Shown here: one piece after another, positions 1 to 7,972 of the stretch
Layout of the letters: each line of letters starts with the position of its first letter
How positions within the stretch are numbered: the stretch's first letter is position 1
From: Haloarchaeobius iranensis
GTDB lineage: Archaea > Halobacteriota > Halobacteria > Halobacteriales > Natrialbaceae
Length of the DNA: 64,000 nt
Assembly (NCBI RefSeq): GCF_900103505.1
Contig: NZ_FNIA01000005.1
Coordinates: 124,001 to 188,000, forward strand
Direction of reading: 5' to 3'
Translations under genes and position numbers: made by a program
Notes under the pieces: model-generated
Seen by the model: only the letters and a program-made list of their open reading frames with translations
Database searches by the model: none
Told to the model about the DNA's origin: nothing

Positions 1-343
1 TGTTGCGCGTCTCGCTGTCGGCGGCCGCGTGCCTGTCGACGACGTTGTGCGCGAGGTTTATCTCGCCACCGGGGTACCAGTCCGTGAACTGCGGCCCCTC
101 GCTGTCGTCACGGACCGTGTCGTACTCCTCGTAGAACTCGATGCCCAGGTAGTCCACGAGCTCGTCCCAGAACCAGTCGACGCCCGACTCGTCGACGCCG
201 TCGACCTCGGTGGTCGTCCGCTCGATGAGCTCGTCGTAGTCCGCGATGTCGTACTCCTGCATGAACTGCCAGACGTTCGTCGACTCGACGAACTCCTGTG
301 AGGGTTCGAACGCGACCTCGGATACGTCTTCCAGGGATTCCAT
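1..343 (-). CDS. Acyl-CoA (probably acetyl-CoA) synthetase, AMP-forming, N-terminal part
   Basis: Only the first 114 codons are inside the window; the gene runs off the left edge. From the ATG at 341-343 the frame is open and acidic. It contains the segment FTDWYPGGEINLAHNVVDRH near residues 85-104, which matches the conserved N-terminal region of AMP-forming acetyl-CoA synthetases (typically W-F-x-G-G-x-x-N-x-x-x-N-x-x-D-R-H). The preceding stretch VDWFWDELVDYLGIEFYEEY fits the entry helix of the same family. The expected reaction is acetate or another short acid plus ATP and CoA to acyl-CoA. Substrate cannot be assigned because the adenylation core is missing. The gene is divergent from the region to its right. 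Confidence 0.75.
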   Translation of the reverse strand, partial: MESLEDVSEVAFEPSQEFVESTNVWQFMQEYDIADYDELIERTTTEVDGVDESGVDWFWDELVDYLGIEFYEEYDTVRDDSEGPQFTDWYPGGEINLAHNVVDRHAAADSETRN

Positions 344-469
344 GTCGTGTGGTGCTTTTCGGGGACGGGTCATAGAAATTGCCCTCAACGTTCGTGCGGT
401 TTCTGTGTGGATTGGCTGGTCTCCTCGTGGGATAGGGTTGGGATAAATCGTTGGAACCGCTGGTGACGG

Positions 470-800
470 GAACAGCCAGAAAGCCCCGACGGGAGAGCGC
501 GGCGCTCCCGAGCTCACGGGCGCGGAGGGCCCGTGAACGCCCCTTTCGGCCCCACCGTCGGAGCAAGCTCCGACGAGCCCCCGTTCGCTCGCAGGCTCGC
601 TCGCGGGGACACCCGACCGCGACCCACCTCGGGCCTCCCCAGCCGCGCGCCGTGCCGGTTGGCTCGGCGAAGCCCTTCCCAGCCACGGGGCCAAGACACC
701 CCGCGCCGGCAGGCGCGTGGGTGTCGAGGGGGAGGGCTGGGCCGGTGCGGTCGCGGTGGGCAGGATGTGCTGGCTGAGCGGGGGAACCAGTCGTAGTTCA
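470..800. repeat. Noncoding modular element, copy A
   Basis: The 567 bases between the synthetase start and the glycosyltransferase hold no credible gene. They contain three blocks shared in the same order with a second region near 4545-4920: a GAACAGCCAGAAAG(C/T)CCCG block at 470-493, a GCCCCTTTC block at 539-556, and CACCTCGGGCCTCCCCAGCC at 625-644 (19 of 20 identical to 4781-4800). Between the blocks are palindromes such as GTCGGAGC/GCTCCGAC at 557-574 and TCACGGGC/GCCCGTGA at 514-536. Base composition and in-frame content do not look coding. Function unknown; I recall similar sequences in other haloarchaea but cannot check. A TATA-like GTCTTTATTA at 872-881 is probably the promoter of the gene that follows. 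Confidence 0.6.
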
Positions 801-910
801 GGAGGTCGACCCGTCTCGACCGACAACGACCCGCAACGGGAAGGGACGAGACGATGCGCACGAGAGCCGGGGTCTTTATTACCGAACCGGGTGCCTACTT
901 CGCATAGACG

Positions 911-1981
911 ATGCGTGTCGCGTTCGTCGCGCTGGAGACGGCACTCCACGTCGACAGCGAGGCGAACCGACGGCTGAAGAGGCTCGCGGAGGACCTCGCG
1001 GCCCGCGGGCACGACGTCTGCGTGTTCTGTGCGAAGTGGTGGACCGGCGACATGGCCGAGTGGGAACACGAGGACGTGGTCTACCGCGGGCTGGTCGACG
1101 AGTGCGAGTCCGAGCGGAAGTTCCGGTACGCGCTCCCGATAGCGGTCCGCAAGTTCGGGGCGGAGGTCGTCCACGCCGCGGGGCGGCCGCCGAAGCAGGT
1201 GTCCGCGGCGAAGAAGGCCGCCCGGGTCGCGCGGGCGCCGCTCGTCACGGACTGGTACGGCGATTGCGACGAGTACGGGCGCGCCCACCGGAAGGCGTTG
1301 CAGAAGTCGGACCGGGTGGTCACGCCGTCGGAGATGGTCCGGACGCACGCGTGGGAGCACGGCGCGAGTGAGGACGCCGTCGACGTGGTCCCGAACAGCA
1401 TCGACTTCGACCTGCTGCAGTCGGTCGAGCCGCGCGAGGTCGCCGACGTGGTGTACGCCCGGCGGCTGGACGCGGGGGCGAACCTGGAGTCCGTGCTGCT
1501 GGCACTCGCGGAGCTGCGACAGGTGGACTGGTCGGCGGTCGTCATCGGCGACGGGCCGGAGCGGGCGGCGTACGAGCAGCAGGCACGCGACCTGCGCATC
1601 GACGACCGCATCACGTGGCTGGGCGAGTGCGACCGCGAGCAGCGGGTGGCGGTGTACCGCGGCGCGCACGTGTTCGCCCAGACCGCCCACGAATGCCGCT
1701 TCGCCACCGAGCTGCTGTGGGCGCTGGCGTGTGGCTGCATCGGCATCGTGGAGTACCACGCCGACTCGTCGGCGCACGAACTGCTGGTGCGGCGTGACGC
1801 CGAGTTCGACCGCGGCTTCCGCACCACGAGCGAGCAGGAGCTCGCCGACGCCATCAGCGAGGCGGCCGGGATGGAGCGGCTGGCCGTCGACGACCGGTTC
1901 GCGGAGTTCGACAGGCGGGAGATACTCGAACGCTACCTGCAGTGCTACCGCGAGGAGATGGAGTCGGTGGGGCTGTTCTGA
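911..1981 (+). CDS. Glycosyltransferase, GT4-like
   Basis: A 356-residue protein with the two-Rossmann-domain layout of GT-B glycosyltransferases. The N-terminal MRVAFVALETALHVDSEANR is typical of the acceptor-binding domain. The C-terminal half has VVIGDGPERAAYE near residue 215 and an ATELLWALACGC stretch near 265 that corresponds to the donor-binding EGFGLPxLEAMACG signature, though its usual acidic residues are altered. Length is normal for the family. It probably transfers a sugar from a nucleotide donor to a lipid or glycan; the substrate is not predictable. The ATG lies about 30 bases after a TATA-like sequence, consistent with a nearly leaderless transcript. It converges on the folate gene with a 3-base gap. 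Confidence 0.75.
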   Translation: MRVAFVALETALHVDSEANRRLKRLAEDLAARGHDVCVFCAKWWTGDMAEWEHEDVVYRGLVDECESERKFRYALPIAVRKFGAEVVHAAGRPPKQVSAAKKAARVARAPLVTDWYGDCDEYGRAHRKALQKSDRVVTPSEMVRTHAWEHGASEDAVDVVPNSIDFDLLQSVEPREVADVVYARRLDAGANLESVLLALAELRQVDWSAVVIGDGPERAAYEQQARDLRIDDRITWLGECDREQRVAVYRGAHVFAQTAHECRFATELLWALACGCIGIVEYHADSSAHELLVRRDAEFDRGFRTTSEQELADAISEAAGMERLAVDDRFAEFDRREILERYLQCYREEMESVGLF

Positions 1982-1984
1982 CGC

Positions 1985-4459
1985 TCAGCCGTCCAACGTT
2001 GTCTGGTCACGCACGCCCTCGGCGACCCGGACGGCGTCGACGTTCTCCCGGACGTCGTGCACCCGTATCACGTCCGCGCCGCGGTCCGTCGCGATGGCGG
2101 TTCCGGCGACGGTCGCCGGGAGCCGCTCGCCGTCGTCGCGGCCGATGGCCCCGAACATCGACTTGTGGGAGTGGCCGACGAGGACGGGACAGCCGAGCGC
2201 CTCGAACTCCTCGATGCGGTCGAGAAGCTCGAACGATTCGGCGGCCGTCTTACCGAAGCCGAGGCCGGGGTCGACGACGATCTGCTCGCGGTCGAGGCCG
2301 GCCTTCTCAGCCAGCAGCACCCGCTCGCGGAGCTGGTCGAGCACGTCCGCGACCACGTCGTCGTAGGCGATGTCGTTCTCGGGGTCGACGGGCGTGTCGA
2401 TGCTGTGCATGACGACGAGTGGGGCGTCGTACTCGGCGGCGACGAAGCGCATCTCGGGGTCGCCGAGCCCGGAGACGTCGTTGCAGATGTCGGCCCCGGC
2501 GTCGAGTGCGGCGCGGGCGACGTCGGCTCGGCGCGTGTCGACCGAGATGGGCACGTCGATGCCGGCGTCGCGGATGGCCTCGATGACGGGGACGACGCGG
2601 TCGCGCTCCTCCTCGATGGAGACGGGGTCCGCGCCGGGCCGTGTCGACTCGCCGCCGATGTCGACGATGTCGACGCCGGCGTCGACCATCTCCCGTGTCC
2701 GGTCCAGTGCGTCCTCGACAGCGTCGTACTCGCCGCCGTCGTGGAACGAGTCGGGCGTGACGTTCAGGATGCCCATGACGGCGGTGCCGTCCGTCCAGGG
2801 GTAGTCTGCGTCGTCGGTCCCGCCGGCGTCGAGGTCCAGTGTCGCCCGCAGCTCGCGGGCGAACTGCGCGAGTCCGTCGGGGCCGTCAGCGATGTCGTCC
2901 GCGAGCGCCTCGAACTCCGCGAGGGTCCCCATGAGCACCACGTCGAGGCGCTCGCCCTCGGTCTCGAGCCCGGAGACGGCGCACTGGCCGCCGTGGGTCA
3001 GCAGGGAGTCGCGTATCTTCGTCGCCTGCCTCCCCTGGAGTCGCGTCCGGAGCACGCGGTGGACGCCGTCGGCGCGCAGTTCCCGTATCTCGTCGTCGGC
3101 GACGGCGGCGTCGGTCAGCACCTCGGTCGCGTCGTCGACGTCGCGGACCATCGTGGGGACCTGCACCCGGGTCCAGCGCGTGCGGGCCTCCGCGACGGTA
3201 AAGAGCGAGCCCGTCACGAGCACGCAGTCGTCGGGGCCGGCGGCGTCGAGCGCCCGGTCGAGCGCCGAATCGACCGCGCCGCAGGGCTGTGGGTCGGCGA
3301 CGCCGGCATCCGCGAACACCCGCGCGAGGACGGCGTCGTCCTCGGCGCGCTGGAGGTCCGGTTCGCAGGTGTAGACGGCGCTCGGCTCGGGCAGTCCGGC
3401 CGCCATCTCGCGGTGGGCCTTGTCGTGCATCGCGCCGAAGACGACGTGTAGCTCGTCGTAGTCGAACTCCGCGAGCGTCTCGCCGGCGCGCTCGCAGGCC
3501 GCCGGGTTGTGCGCGCCGTCCAGCACCGTCACCGGGGCGTCGTCCAGCACCTCGAACCGCCCCGGCCAGTGTGCGTTCCGGAGGCCGCGAGCCAGCGTCG
3601 CCTCGTCGACGGCCGCGCCGGCCACGTCGCCGGCCTGCCGGGCCAGCGCGCAGGCGATGCCCGCGTTCGTCGCCTGGTGCGCGCCCAGCGTCGGGATGCG
3701 CGTCTCGACCCGCCACTCCGTGCCGTCGCCATCCCCGCCAGCGACGGAGACGCCCGCCTCGACGTGGTTCGCCCGGCCGTCGTAGCTCGTCCGAACGGCC
3801 GCGTCGTCGCCGCCGACGGTGAGCACGTCCCCCGCCTGCTCCCGAACCGCCGCCAGCGCGTCCCCGGTCGTGCCCGTGACGAGCGGCCGGTCGGCCGGTG
3901 CGACGTGGGCCTTGTCCGTCGCGATCTCCTCGACCGTGTCGCCGAGCAGCTGCGTGTGCTCCAGCGAGACGTTCGTCACCGCGCTCGCGACGGGGTCGAC
4001 GACACTCGTCGCGTCCAGCTTCCCGCCGATGCCGACCTCCAGCACCGCCACGTCCACGTCCTCCCGGGCGAAGTGCCACAGCGCCAGCGCCGTCATCGCC
4101 TCGAAGAACGTCGGCGACTCCCCGTCGGCCGCCCGCTCGACCACGTGCGGTTCGATGGCCGCCACGAACTCGCACATCGTCGAGCGCGGGACGGTCCGCC
4201 CGTCGACCCGGACCCGCTCGCGCACGTCCTCGAAATGCGGCGACGTGTACAGCCCCACCGTCAGTCCCGCCTCCCGCAGCACCGACTCCACCATCCGGCT
4301 CGTGCTGCCCTTGCCGTTCGACCCTGCGACCTGGACACACGCCAGGTCCTCGTGGGGGTCACCGACGGTCGCGAGGAGGTCCGCCGTCGACTCCGTCCCC
4401 GGCTTCGCGCCGTAGCGACGGAGATCGAACAGCAGGCTCGCCGCCTCGTGATACTGCAT
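1985..4459 (-). CDS. folCP: Folylpolyglutamate/dihydrofolate synthase fused to dihydropteroate synthase
   Basis: This 824-residue protein joins two folate enzymes. Residues 1 to about 430 are FolC-like (Mur-ligase fold), with the ATP loop VAGSNGKGSTSR near residue 45 and GAHNPAA near 310. Residues from about 545 to the end are FolP-like, opening with the pterin-binding motif MGILNVTPDSFHDGGEY, followed by DIGGESTRPGA and SVDTRRADVARAALDAGAD. A linker of roughly 100 residues separates them. FolP joins p-aminobenzoate to the pterin, and FolC adds glutamate, so one chain catalyses successive steps. The fusion is known in haloarchaea. The start gives MQYHEAASLLFDLRRYG, a normal FolC beginning. 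The gene reads away from the second noncoding element. Confidence 0.92.
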   Translation of the reverse strand: MQYHEAASLLFDLRRYGAKPGTESTADLLATVGDPHEDLACVQVAGSNGKGSTSRMVESVLREAGLTVGLYTSPHFEDVRERVRVDGRTVPRSTMCEFVAAIEPHVVERAADGESPTFFEAMTALALWHFAREDVDVAVLEVGIGGKLDATSVVDPVASAVTNVSLEHTQLLGDTVEEIATDKAHVAPADRPLVTGTTGDALAAVREQAGDVLTVGGDDAAVRTSYDGRANHVEAGVSVAGGDGDGTEWRVETRIPTLGAHQATNAGIACALARQAGDVAGAAVDEATLARGLRNAHWPGRFEVLDDAPVTVLDGAHNPAACERAGETLAEFDYDELHVVFGAMHDKAHREMAAGLPEPSAVYTCEPDLQRAEDDAVLARVFADAGVADPQPCGAVDSALDRALDAAGPDDCVLVTGSLFTVAEARTRWTRVQVPTMVRDVDDATEVLTDAAVADDEIRELRADGVHRVLRTRLQGRQATKIRDSLLTHGGQCAVSGLETEGERLDVVLMGTLAEFEALADDIADGPDGLAQFARELRATLDLDAGGTDDADYPWTDGTAVMGILNVTPDSFHDGGEYDAVEDALDRTREMVDAGVDIVDIGGESTRPGADPVSIEEERDRVVPVIEAIRDAGIDVPISVDTRRADVARAALDAGADICNDVSGLGDPEMRFVAAEYDAPLVVMHSIDTPVDPENDIAYDDVVADVLDQLRERVLLAEKAGLDREQIVVDPGLGFGKTAAESFELLDRIEEFEALGCPVLVGHSHKSMFGAIGRDDGERLPATVAGTAIATDRGADVIRVHDVRENVDAVRVAEGVRDQTTLDG

Positions 4460-4634
4460 ACGCGAGCATTCCTCGGTGGGCGCTTTAGCGTGTCGGAGTC
4501 CGAATGTGGTTCTGCTCGTGAGGCGGTTTGACTGTGTTGTGGACCGCCAGAAAGCCCCGGCCGTCGTGGGATTCTCTTGAACCGCGAACAGCCAGAAAGT
4601 CCCGGCGGGCTACGCTCCCGCGACTCGCTGTCGT

Positions 4635-4659
4635 TCGAAAGAGCGCGGAGCGCTCTTTC
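4635..4659. repeat. Perfect 11-bp inverted repeat, GGA triloop
   Basis: The arms CGAAAGAGCGC (4635-4645) and GCGCTCTTTCG (4649-4659) pair perfectly around a 3-base GGA loop closed by C and G. It lies inside noncoding element copy B and is followed 6 bases later by a second hairpin of the same shape. Confidence 0.8.
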
Positions 4660-4665
4660 GTGATG

Positions 4666-4690
4666 ACGAAAGACGCCGGAGGCGTCTTTC
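4666..4690. repeat. Perfect 11-bp inverted repeat, GGA triloop
   Basis: The arms CGAAAGACGCC (4666-4676) and GGCGTCTTTCG (4680-4690) pair perfectly around GGA. The outer bases CGAAAGA are shared with the hairpin at 4635-4659, while the inner arm bases differ but stay complementary. No T-run follows, so it is not an obvious transcription terminator. Confidence 0.8.
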
Positions 4691-4954
4691 GAACCACGCT
4701 CCTCGTTCCTGCGGTGCTTGCTTCGTCGGGGTTCGCGTAGCCCGCCGCCCCTTTCAGTCCCGCCCACCGCAACCGCACCGCACCTCAGGCCTCCCCAGCC
4801 TCTTGCGCTCCTCGCTAGCGCTGCGGTGCTCATCCCTCGCACGAGTGGGGCTCGCGGTCTCGCTGGCGCTCGACACGCTCGCCAGCCGCGCGCCAGCCGG
4901 CTGGTCAGCGCTCGATGTGGGCATAGGGTTTACAATATTCGTAAACTCCTGTGG

Positions 4955-5821
4955 TCAGGCGAGCCAGCCCTGCAGCCAGAACACGCCCTCCACGTCGTCG
5001 CCGGGCTCGGGCACGTAGCCGTCGCAGGCGTGCTCGGCGGCGTACAGGGAGATCTCGTAGTCGTTCCCGTGGGCGTCGCGGAAGAGGGGGGCGCGACAGC
5101 GGTAGATGGTCGCGTCGCCGAACGCGACCTGCTTCACCGACTCGATGCGCGTCTGGAAGACGTAGTCGTCGACGTCCCCGCCGTCGAACGGGACGAAGCC
5201 GGCCATCCCGGCGGTGGAGAACTCGTGCTCGTCGTCGACGGTGAGGGTCTCGTCGGTGGCCGGATTGAGGTCGTAGCAGAGCGCGGCGAGTTCGACCTGT
5301 CGGGAGCCCTCGATGCGCTCGTCGATGGTGACGTAGTTCGTCGCGAACACCGAGACGGTCGAGTCGCCGAGTGCGCCCGTCAGCTGTGCCTCCGCGCCGT
5401 TGGCCCAGGGGACGACCGTCTCGACGGACAGTTCGTGGGTGATGCCCTCGGCGACGGGGTAGGCGGTCCACAGGTCGCCGTCGGGGCCGGTGACGACCAG
5501 TGTGGAGACGGGGCCGGCGCCGGCCCGGTAGCCGACGACCGTCTCGCCGTCGTCGGTACGCCATTCGGTCGGCATCCCGGACTCGACCGCGCCGCGGATG
5601 GTGCTGATGACGTCCATCTGCCCGGTCGTCACGGTGTCCCAGTGGCTGCCGTGGCTGCCGCTCTTCTCGCCGTCTGCGGCCTCGTTGACGCCGCCGCGAC
5701 CGCGGCCATCGGGGTCGGTCGTCGGCTCCGGTGCGGCCTCGGCGTCGTCGTGGCCGGTCGCCGGCTCCGGCTCGGGGTCGTCGCCGCCGAAGACGCCCCG
5801 GACGCGGTCGAACAGTCCCAT
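4955..5821 (-). CDS. Uncharacterised haloarchaeal protein
   Basis: I do not recognise this 288-residue protein as a member of a functionally known family. It begins MGLFDRVRGVFGGDDPEPEP, followed by a low-complexity Asp/Glu/Pro-rich segment to about residue 55. A folded domain follows, rich in beta-strand-like stretches (GPVSTLVVTGPDGDLWTAYP, DYVFQTRIESVKQVAFGD). It has no signal peptide or membrane segment and looks cytoplasmic. It is monocistronic, between noncoding element B and a small membrane-protein gene read in the same direction 57 bases upstream. Confidence 0.6.
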   Translation of the reverse strand: MGLFDRVRGVFGGDDPEPEPATGHDDAEAAPEPTTDPDGRGRGGVNEAADGEKSGSHGSHWDTVTTGQMDVISTIRGAVESGMPTEWRTDDGETVVGYRAGAGPVSTLVVTGPDGDLWTAYPVAEGITHELSVETVVPWANGAEAQLTGALGDSTVSVFATNYVTIDERIEGSRQVELAALCYDLNPATDETLTVDDEHEFSTAGMAGFVPFDGGDVDDYVFQTRIESVKQVAFGDATIYRCRAPLFRDAHGNDYEISLYAAEHACDGYVPEPGDDVEGVFWLQGWLA

Positions 5822-5878
5822 GCGGGGGACTGCGTGACGACGCGTGAAGGGCTTTCCGTCGTCGGCTACGGTCGTGAC

Positions 5879-6310
5879 TCAGCTCGCCGCCGAGCCGTCG
5901 GCCCGCAGCTCGGCGAGCACCGTGGTGGAGAGCCCGGCCACGAGCCCCCCGACGACCGCGAAGCCGACGAAGATACCGCCCATGAGGGCGGCGATGCCGA
6001 GCTCCTGCCAGAGCGTCAGTGCGCCGGGAGCCATCGTGTTGATGCCGATGTGGACGCCGTTCTCGTGGTAGCCGACCGGGGCGAACGCGCCGGCGCTGGC
6101 GAAGTACACCAGCGCGACCCACGGCAGCGAGCCGAGGAGGCCGGCGGCGCCGCCGGCGACCGCGCCGCGCAGAGGGCCGTCCGTTCCCCGGCCCGCGAGC
6201 CAGCCGCCGAGGCTGGCACCGAGGCCCGTCGGGGCGGTCACCAGCACGGTGATACTGCCGAGGAGTACTCGTCCGATTCGCGTCGTGAGCGATTGCTTCG
6301 AGCGTGCCAT
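5879..6310 (-). CDS. Small membrane protein, DUF5518-like
   Basis: A 143-residue protein from the ATG at 6308-6310 (MARSKQSLTTRIGRVLLGSI). It has about four hydrophobic spans: around residues 15-40 (ITVLVTAPTGLGASLGGWLA), 50-75 (VAGGAAGLLGSLPWVALVYF) and two near the C-terminus (GIAALMGGIFVGFAVVGGLV). Gly- and Ala-rich repeated spans resemble the haloarchaeal DUF5518 family; I am not certain of the assignment. The frame stays open further upstream, but that extension has shadow composition and overlaps the divergent regulator, so I reject it. It shares a 94-base divergent region with the winged-helix gene. Confidence 0.6.
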   Translation of the reverse strand: MARSKQSLTTRIGRVLLGSITVLVTAPTGLGASLGGWLAGRGTDGPLRGAVAGGAAGLLGSLPWVALVYFASAGAFAPVGYHENGVHIGINTMAPGALTLWQELGIAALMGGIFVGFAVVGGLVAGLSTTVLAELRADGSAAS

Positions 6311-6350
6311 CCGTGTCTGGACGCATGTGGTTGCGGTACATCGTCCCGCA

Positions 6351-6379
6351 CGGCTGGCTTCAACGGCTGAAGCCAGCCG
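6351..6379. promoter_or_regulatory. 12-bp inverted repeat in a divergent promoter region
   Basis: CGGCTGGCTTCA (6351-6362) and TGAAGCCAGCCG (6368-6379) are perfect inverted repeats separated by ACGGC. The repeat lies between the divergent membrane-protein gene (start 6310) and the winged-helix regulator (start 6405), ending 25 bases before the latter. It could be the operator of that regulator or a structured leader; this is inference from position and symmetry. Confidence 0.55.
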
Positions 6380-6404
6380 AAACGTGGACGGTGGCCGAAC
6401 AGTT

Positions 6405-6776
6405 ATGGCCATCTGTGGAGATGACACAGCCGTCGTGGCCGACCCGCCAGACATCGACACCCTCGCGGACCTGCTCGCCGACGAGTGCGCCCGACAGATA
6501 CTGGTGGAGACGAGGGGTGAGGCGCTCCCGGCGGCGGCGCTCAGCGAGCGGACCGGCGCCTCGGAGCCGACGGTGTACCGGCGGCTCGAGCGGCTCCAGG
6601 CGGCCGACCTCGTCGCCGAAGAGGTCCAGGTGGTCACCGACGGGAAGAACTACAGCGTCTACCGTGCGCGGCTCGACGGCGTCGAACTCGACCTCACCGA
6701 CGACGGCTTCGAGGTCGAGATCGCGCGTCGGGAGCGCATGGCGGACCGGTTCACGCGGCTCGTAGAGGAGATGTGA
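6405..6776 (+). CDS. Winged-helix transcriptional regulator
   Basis: A 123-residue DNA-binding protein starting MAICGDDTAVVADPPD. Residues about 17-90 form an ArsR/MarR-like winged helix: LADLLADECARQILVETRGE, then LPAAALSERTGASEPTVYRR as helix-turn-helix, and the wing LVAEEVQVVTDGKNYSVYRA. The C-terminal helix (EIARRERMADRFTRLVEEM) is suited to dimerisation. I chose ATG 6405 because the upstream extension would run through the inverted repeat at 6351-6379. Its stop overlaps the start of the next gene by one base, so the two are translationally coupled. This pairing suggests the regulator acts with, or on, that small membrane protein. Confidence 0.75.
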   Translation: MAICGDDTAVVADPPDIDTLADLLADECARQILVETRGEALPAAALSERTGASEPTVYRRLERLQAADLVAEEVQVVTDGKNYSVYRARLDGVELDLTDDGFEVEIARRERMADRFTRLVEEM

Positions 6777-7096
6777 TGATGCTCGAACTCCCACTCCAGT
6801 CGTTCGACCTGGAAACGCTCAGTCTCGCCCGGCAGCTCAGCGAGAGCCTCACGGTGCTGCTCGGGCTGGCAATCAGCTACATCGCCTACCGGGGCTATCG
6901 GCGGAACCAGAGCCGGCCGATGCTGTTCGTGGCCGCCGGGTTCGCCCTCGTCGTGGGGGTGCCGGCGGCCGCGGCACTGGTCCTGTACGTCGTGTTCGAC
7001 GCCCCGATTCCCGTCATCAACAGCGTCGGCCAGGTGAGCGAACTCGTCGGGATGGTCGCCATCCTCTACGGGCTGTGGACGCCACGCGCCGGCTGA
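6776..7096 (+). CDS. Small membrane protein coupled to the regulator
   Basis: A 106-residue protein with three predicted membrane spans: SLTVLLGLAISYIAYRGYRR near 25-45, PMLFVAAGFALVVGVPAAAA near 48-70 and a third, LVGMVAILYGLWTPRAG, at the C-terminus. Basic residues RGYRRNQSR follow the first span. The start could be GTG 6773, ATG 6776 or ATG 6779; 6776 gives a one-base stop-start overlap (TGATG) with the regulator. It belongs to a type of small haloarchaeal membrane protein often found after a winged-helix gene, but no function is known to me. Confidence 0.65.
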   Translation: MMLELPLQSFDLETLSLARQLSESLTVLLGLAISYIAYRGYRRNQSRPMLFVAAGFALVVGVPAAAALVLYVVFDAPIPVINSVGQVSELVGMVAILYGLWTPRAG

Positions 7097-7173
7097 CGCC
7101 GGGTGGACCGTCGGGACGACCGACAGACGGAGCCGGGACAACTCATATTGTGTTCGGACTGTAACGTCGAGCC

Positions 7174-7791
7174 ATGTACGTCCGGGACGCGAAAAACAGG
7201 GAGGAAGTGTGGTTGCTGGACCACATCGAGGCCATGGGACTGGACGACACGGCGTTCCGGTCGCGCGATTACGTCGTGGCTATCGACGAGGAGGCCGGCT
7301 CGAAGGCCGGCTTCGGCCGCATCCGCGTCCACACGGCGGGCGAGGGCGAGCGCACACAGAGCGGTCGGCGCGACCCCGACGAGGATGACGTCTGCGAGCT
7401 GACGAGCATCGGCGTCCTCGACGGCTGGCAGGGCCAGGGCGTCGGGGCACACATCATCGAGCGGCTGGTCGAGTACGCGGGCGACGCGGGCTTCGAGCGG
7501 GTGTACGCACTCACCGACGAGGGTGGCTACCTCGCCCAGTTCGGCTTCGACGCCATCGACGCGGACGCTCTGCCGCCGCTGCTCCAGGAGCGGCTGACGA
7601 CGAAGCGAGAGTCGACGACGCCCGAGGCGCGCCCGATGCGGCTCGATGTCGACGAGTTCGACGTCCCCGACCGGTTCCGCGAGCGGTTCAAGGACGCCGG
7701 CGAGGAGGAGTCCACCGCGGCGGAGGAGGCGCCGGAGGACTTCGGCATCGACCCGGAGAAGGCGACCTACAAGTACGACACGGGACAGTAG
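7174..7791 (+). CDS. GNAT-family N-acetyltransferase
   Basis: A 205-residue protein with a GNAT core in residues 1-130. ELTSIGVLDGWQGQGVGAHI near residue 73 contains the acetyl-CoA pyrophosphate-binding motif Q/R-x-x-G-x-G/A. It is followed by the helix IIERLVEYAGDAGFERVYAL and the YLAQFGFDAID segment that ends GNAT domains. The last 60 residues are acidic and charged, outside the core, and may be a disordered tail. It would transfer acetyl from acetyl-CoA to an amine or protein N-terminus; the substrate is unknown. It is a single gene, converging on the photolyase-like stub. Confidence 0.8.
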   Translation: MYVRDAKNREEVWLLDHIEAMGLDDTAFRSRDYVVAIDEEAGSKAGFGRIRVHTAGEGERTQSGRRDPDEDDVCELTSIGVLDGWQGQGVGAHIIERLVEYAGDAGFERVYALTDEGGYLAQFGFDAIDADALPPLLQERLTTKRESTTPEARPMRLDVDEFDVPDRFRERFKDAGEEESTAAEEAPEDFGIDPEKATYKYDTGQ

Positions 7792-7798
7792 CCGCCGG

Positions 7799-7972
7799 TC
7801 AGAACTGGTCGAGGCTGGCCCGTCCGTCGTCTCGCTCGTGGCTGCCCTCGTCGCCCCGACGGCCCCGCCTGCGCCGGGAGAGGGCCTCGGTCGCCGCGTC
7901 GGCGGCGGCCGCCAGCGCGGGGTTGTCGGCGAGGCGGAGGTCGACCCGGTGCCAGACGACCACCGGGTTCAT
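7799..7972 (-). pseudogene. Photolyase-like N-terminal stub
   Basis: A 57-codon frame starting MNPVVVWHRVDLRLADNPAL. This closely resembles the first strand and helix of DNA photolyases/cryptochromes (V-W-x-R-x-D-L-R-x-x-D-N-P-A-L). After about 30 residues the likeness stops and a highly charged Arg-rich tail ([18 protein letters not shown]) leads to the stop. A real photolyase has about 450-550 residues, and the space beyond is filled by the convergent GNAT gene. Its ATG overlaps the stop of the upstream membrane-protein gene by ATGA, so it would still be translated. I read it as a truncated remnant; a small real gene with chance similarity is the alternative. Confidence 0.5.

Larger units (their letters stand above)
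4545..4925. repeat. Noncoding modular element, copy B
   Basis: The 495 bases between folCP and the next gene carry the second copy of the element described at 470-800. Shared blocks are GAACAGCCAGAAAGTCCCGG at 4586-4609, GCCCCTTTCAGTCCCGCCC at 4747-4765 and CACCTCAGGCCTCCCCAGCC at 4781-4800. An extra partial copy of the first block, CGCCAGAAAGCCCCGG, lies at 4546-4561. The material between the blocks differs from copy A and includes two perfect hairpins listed separately. No convincing reading frame crosses it. Confidence 0.6.

Noticed and set aside
2057-3451. A 464-codon open frame antisense to folCP.
   Set aside because: High GC keeps the opposite frames of real genes open. The protein is a monotonous mix of Val, Asp, Arg and Gly with no motif, while folCP on the other strand has clear family motifs throughout.
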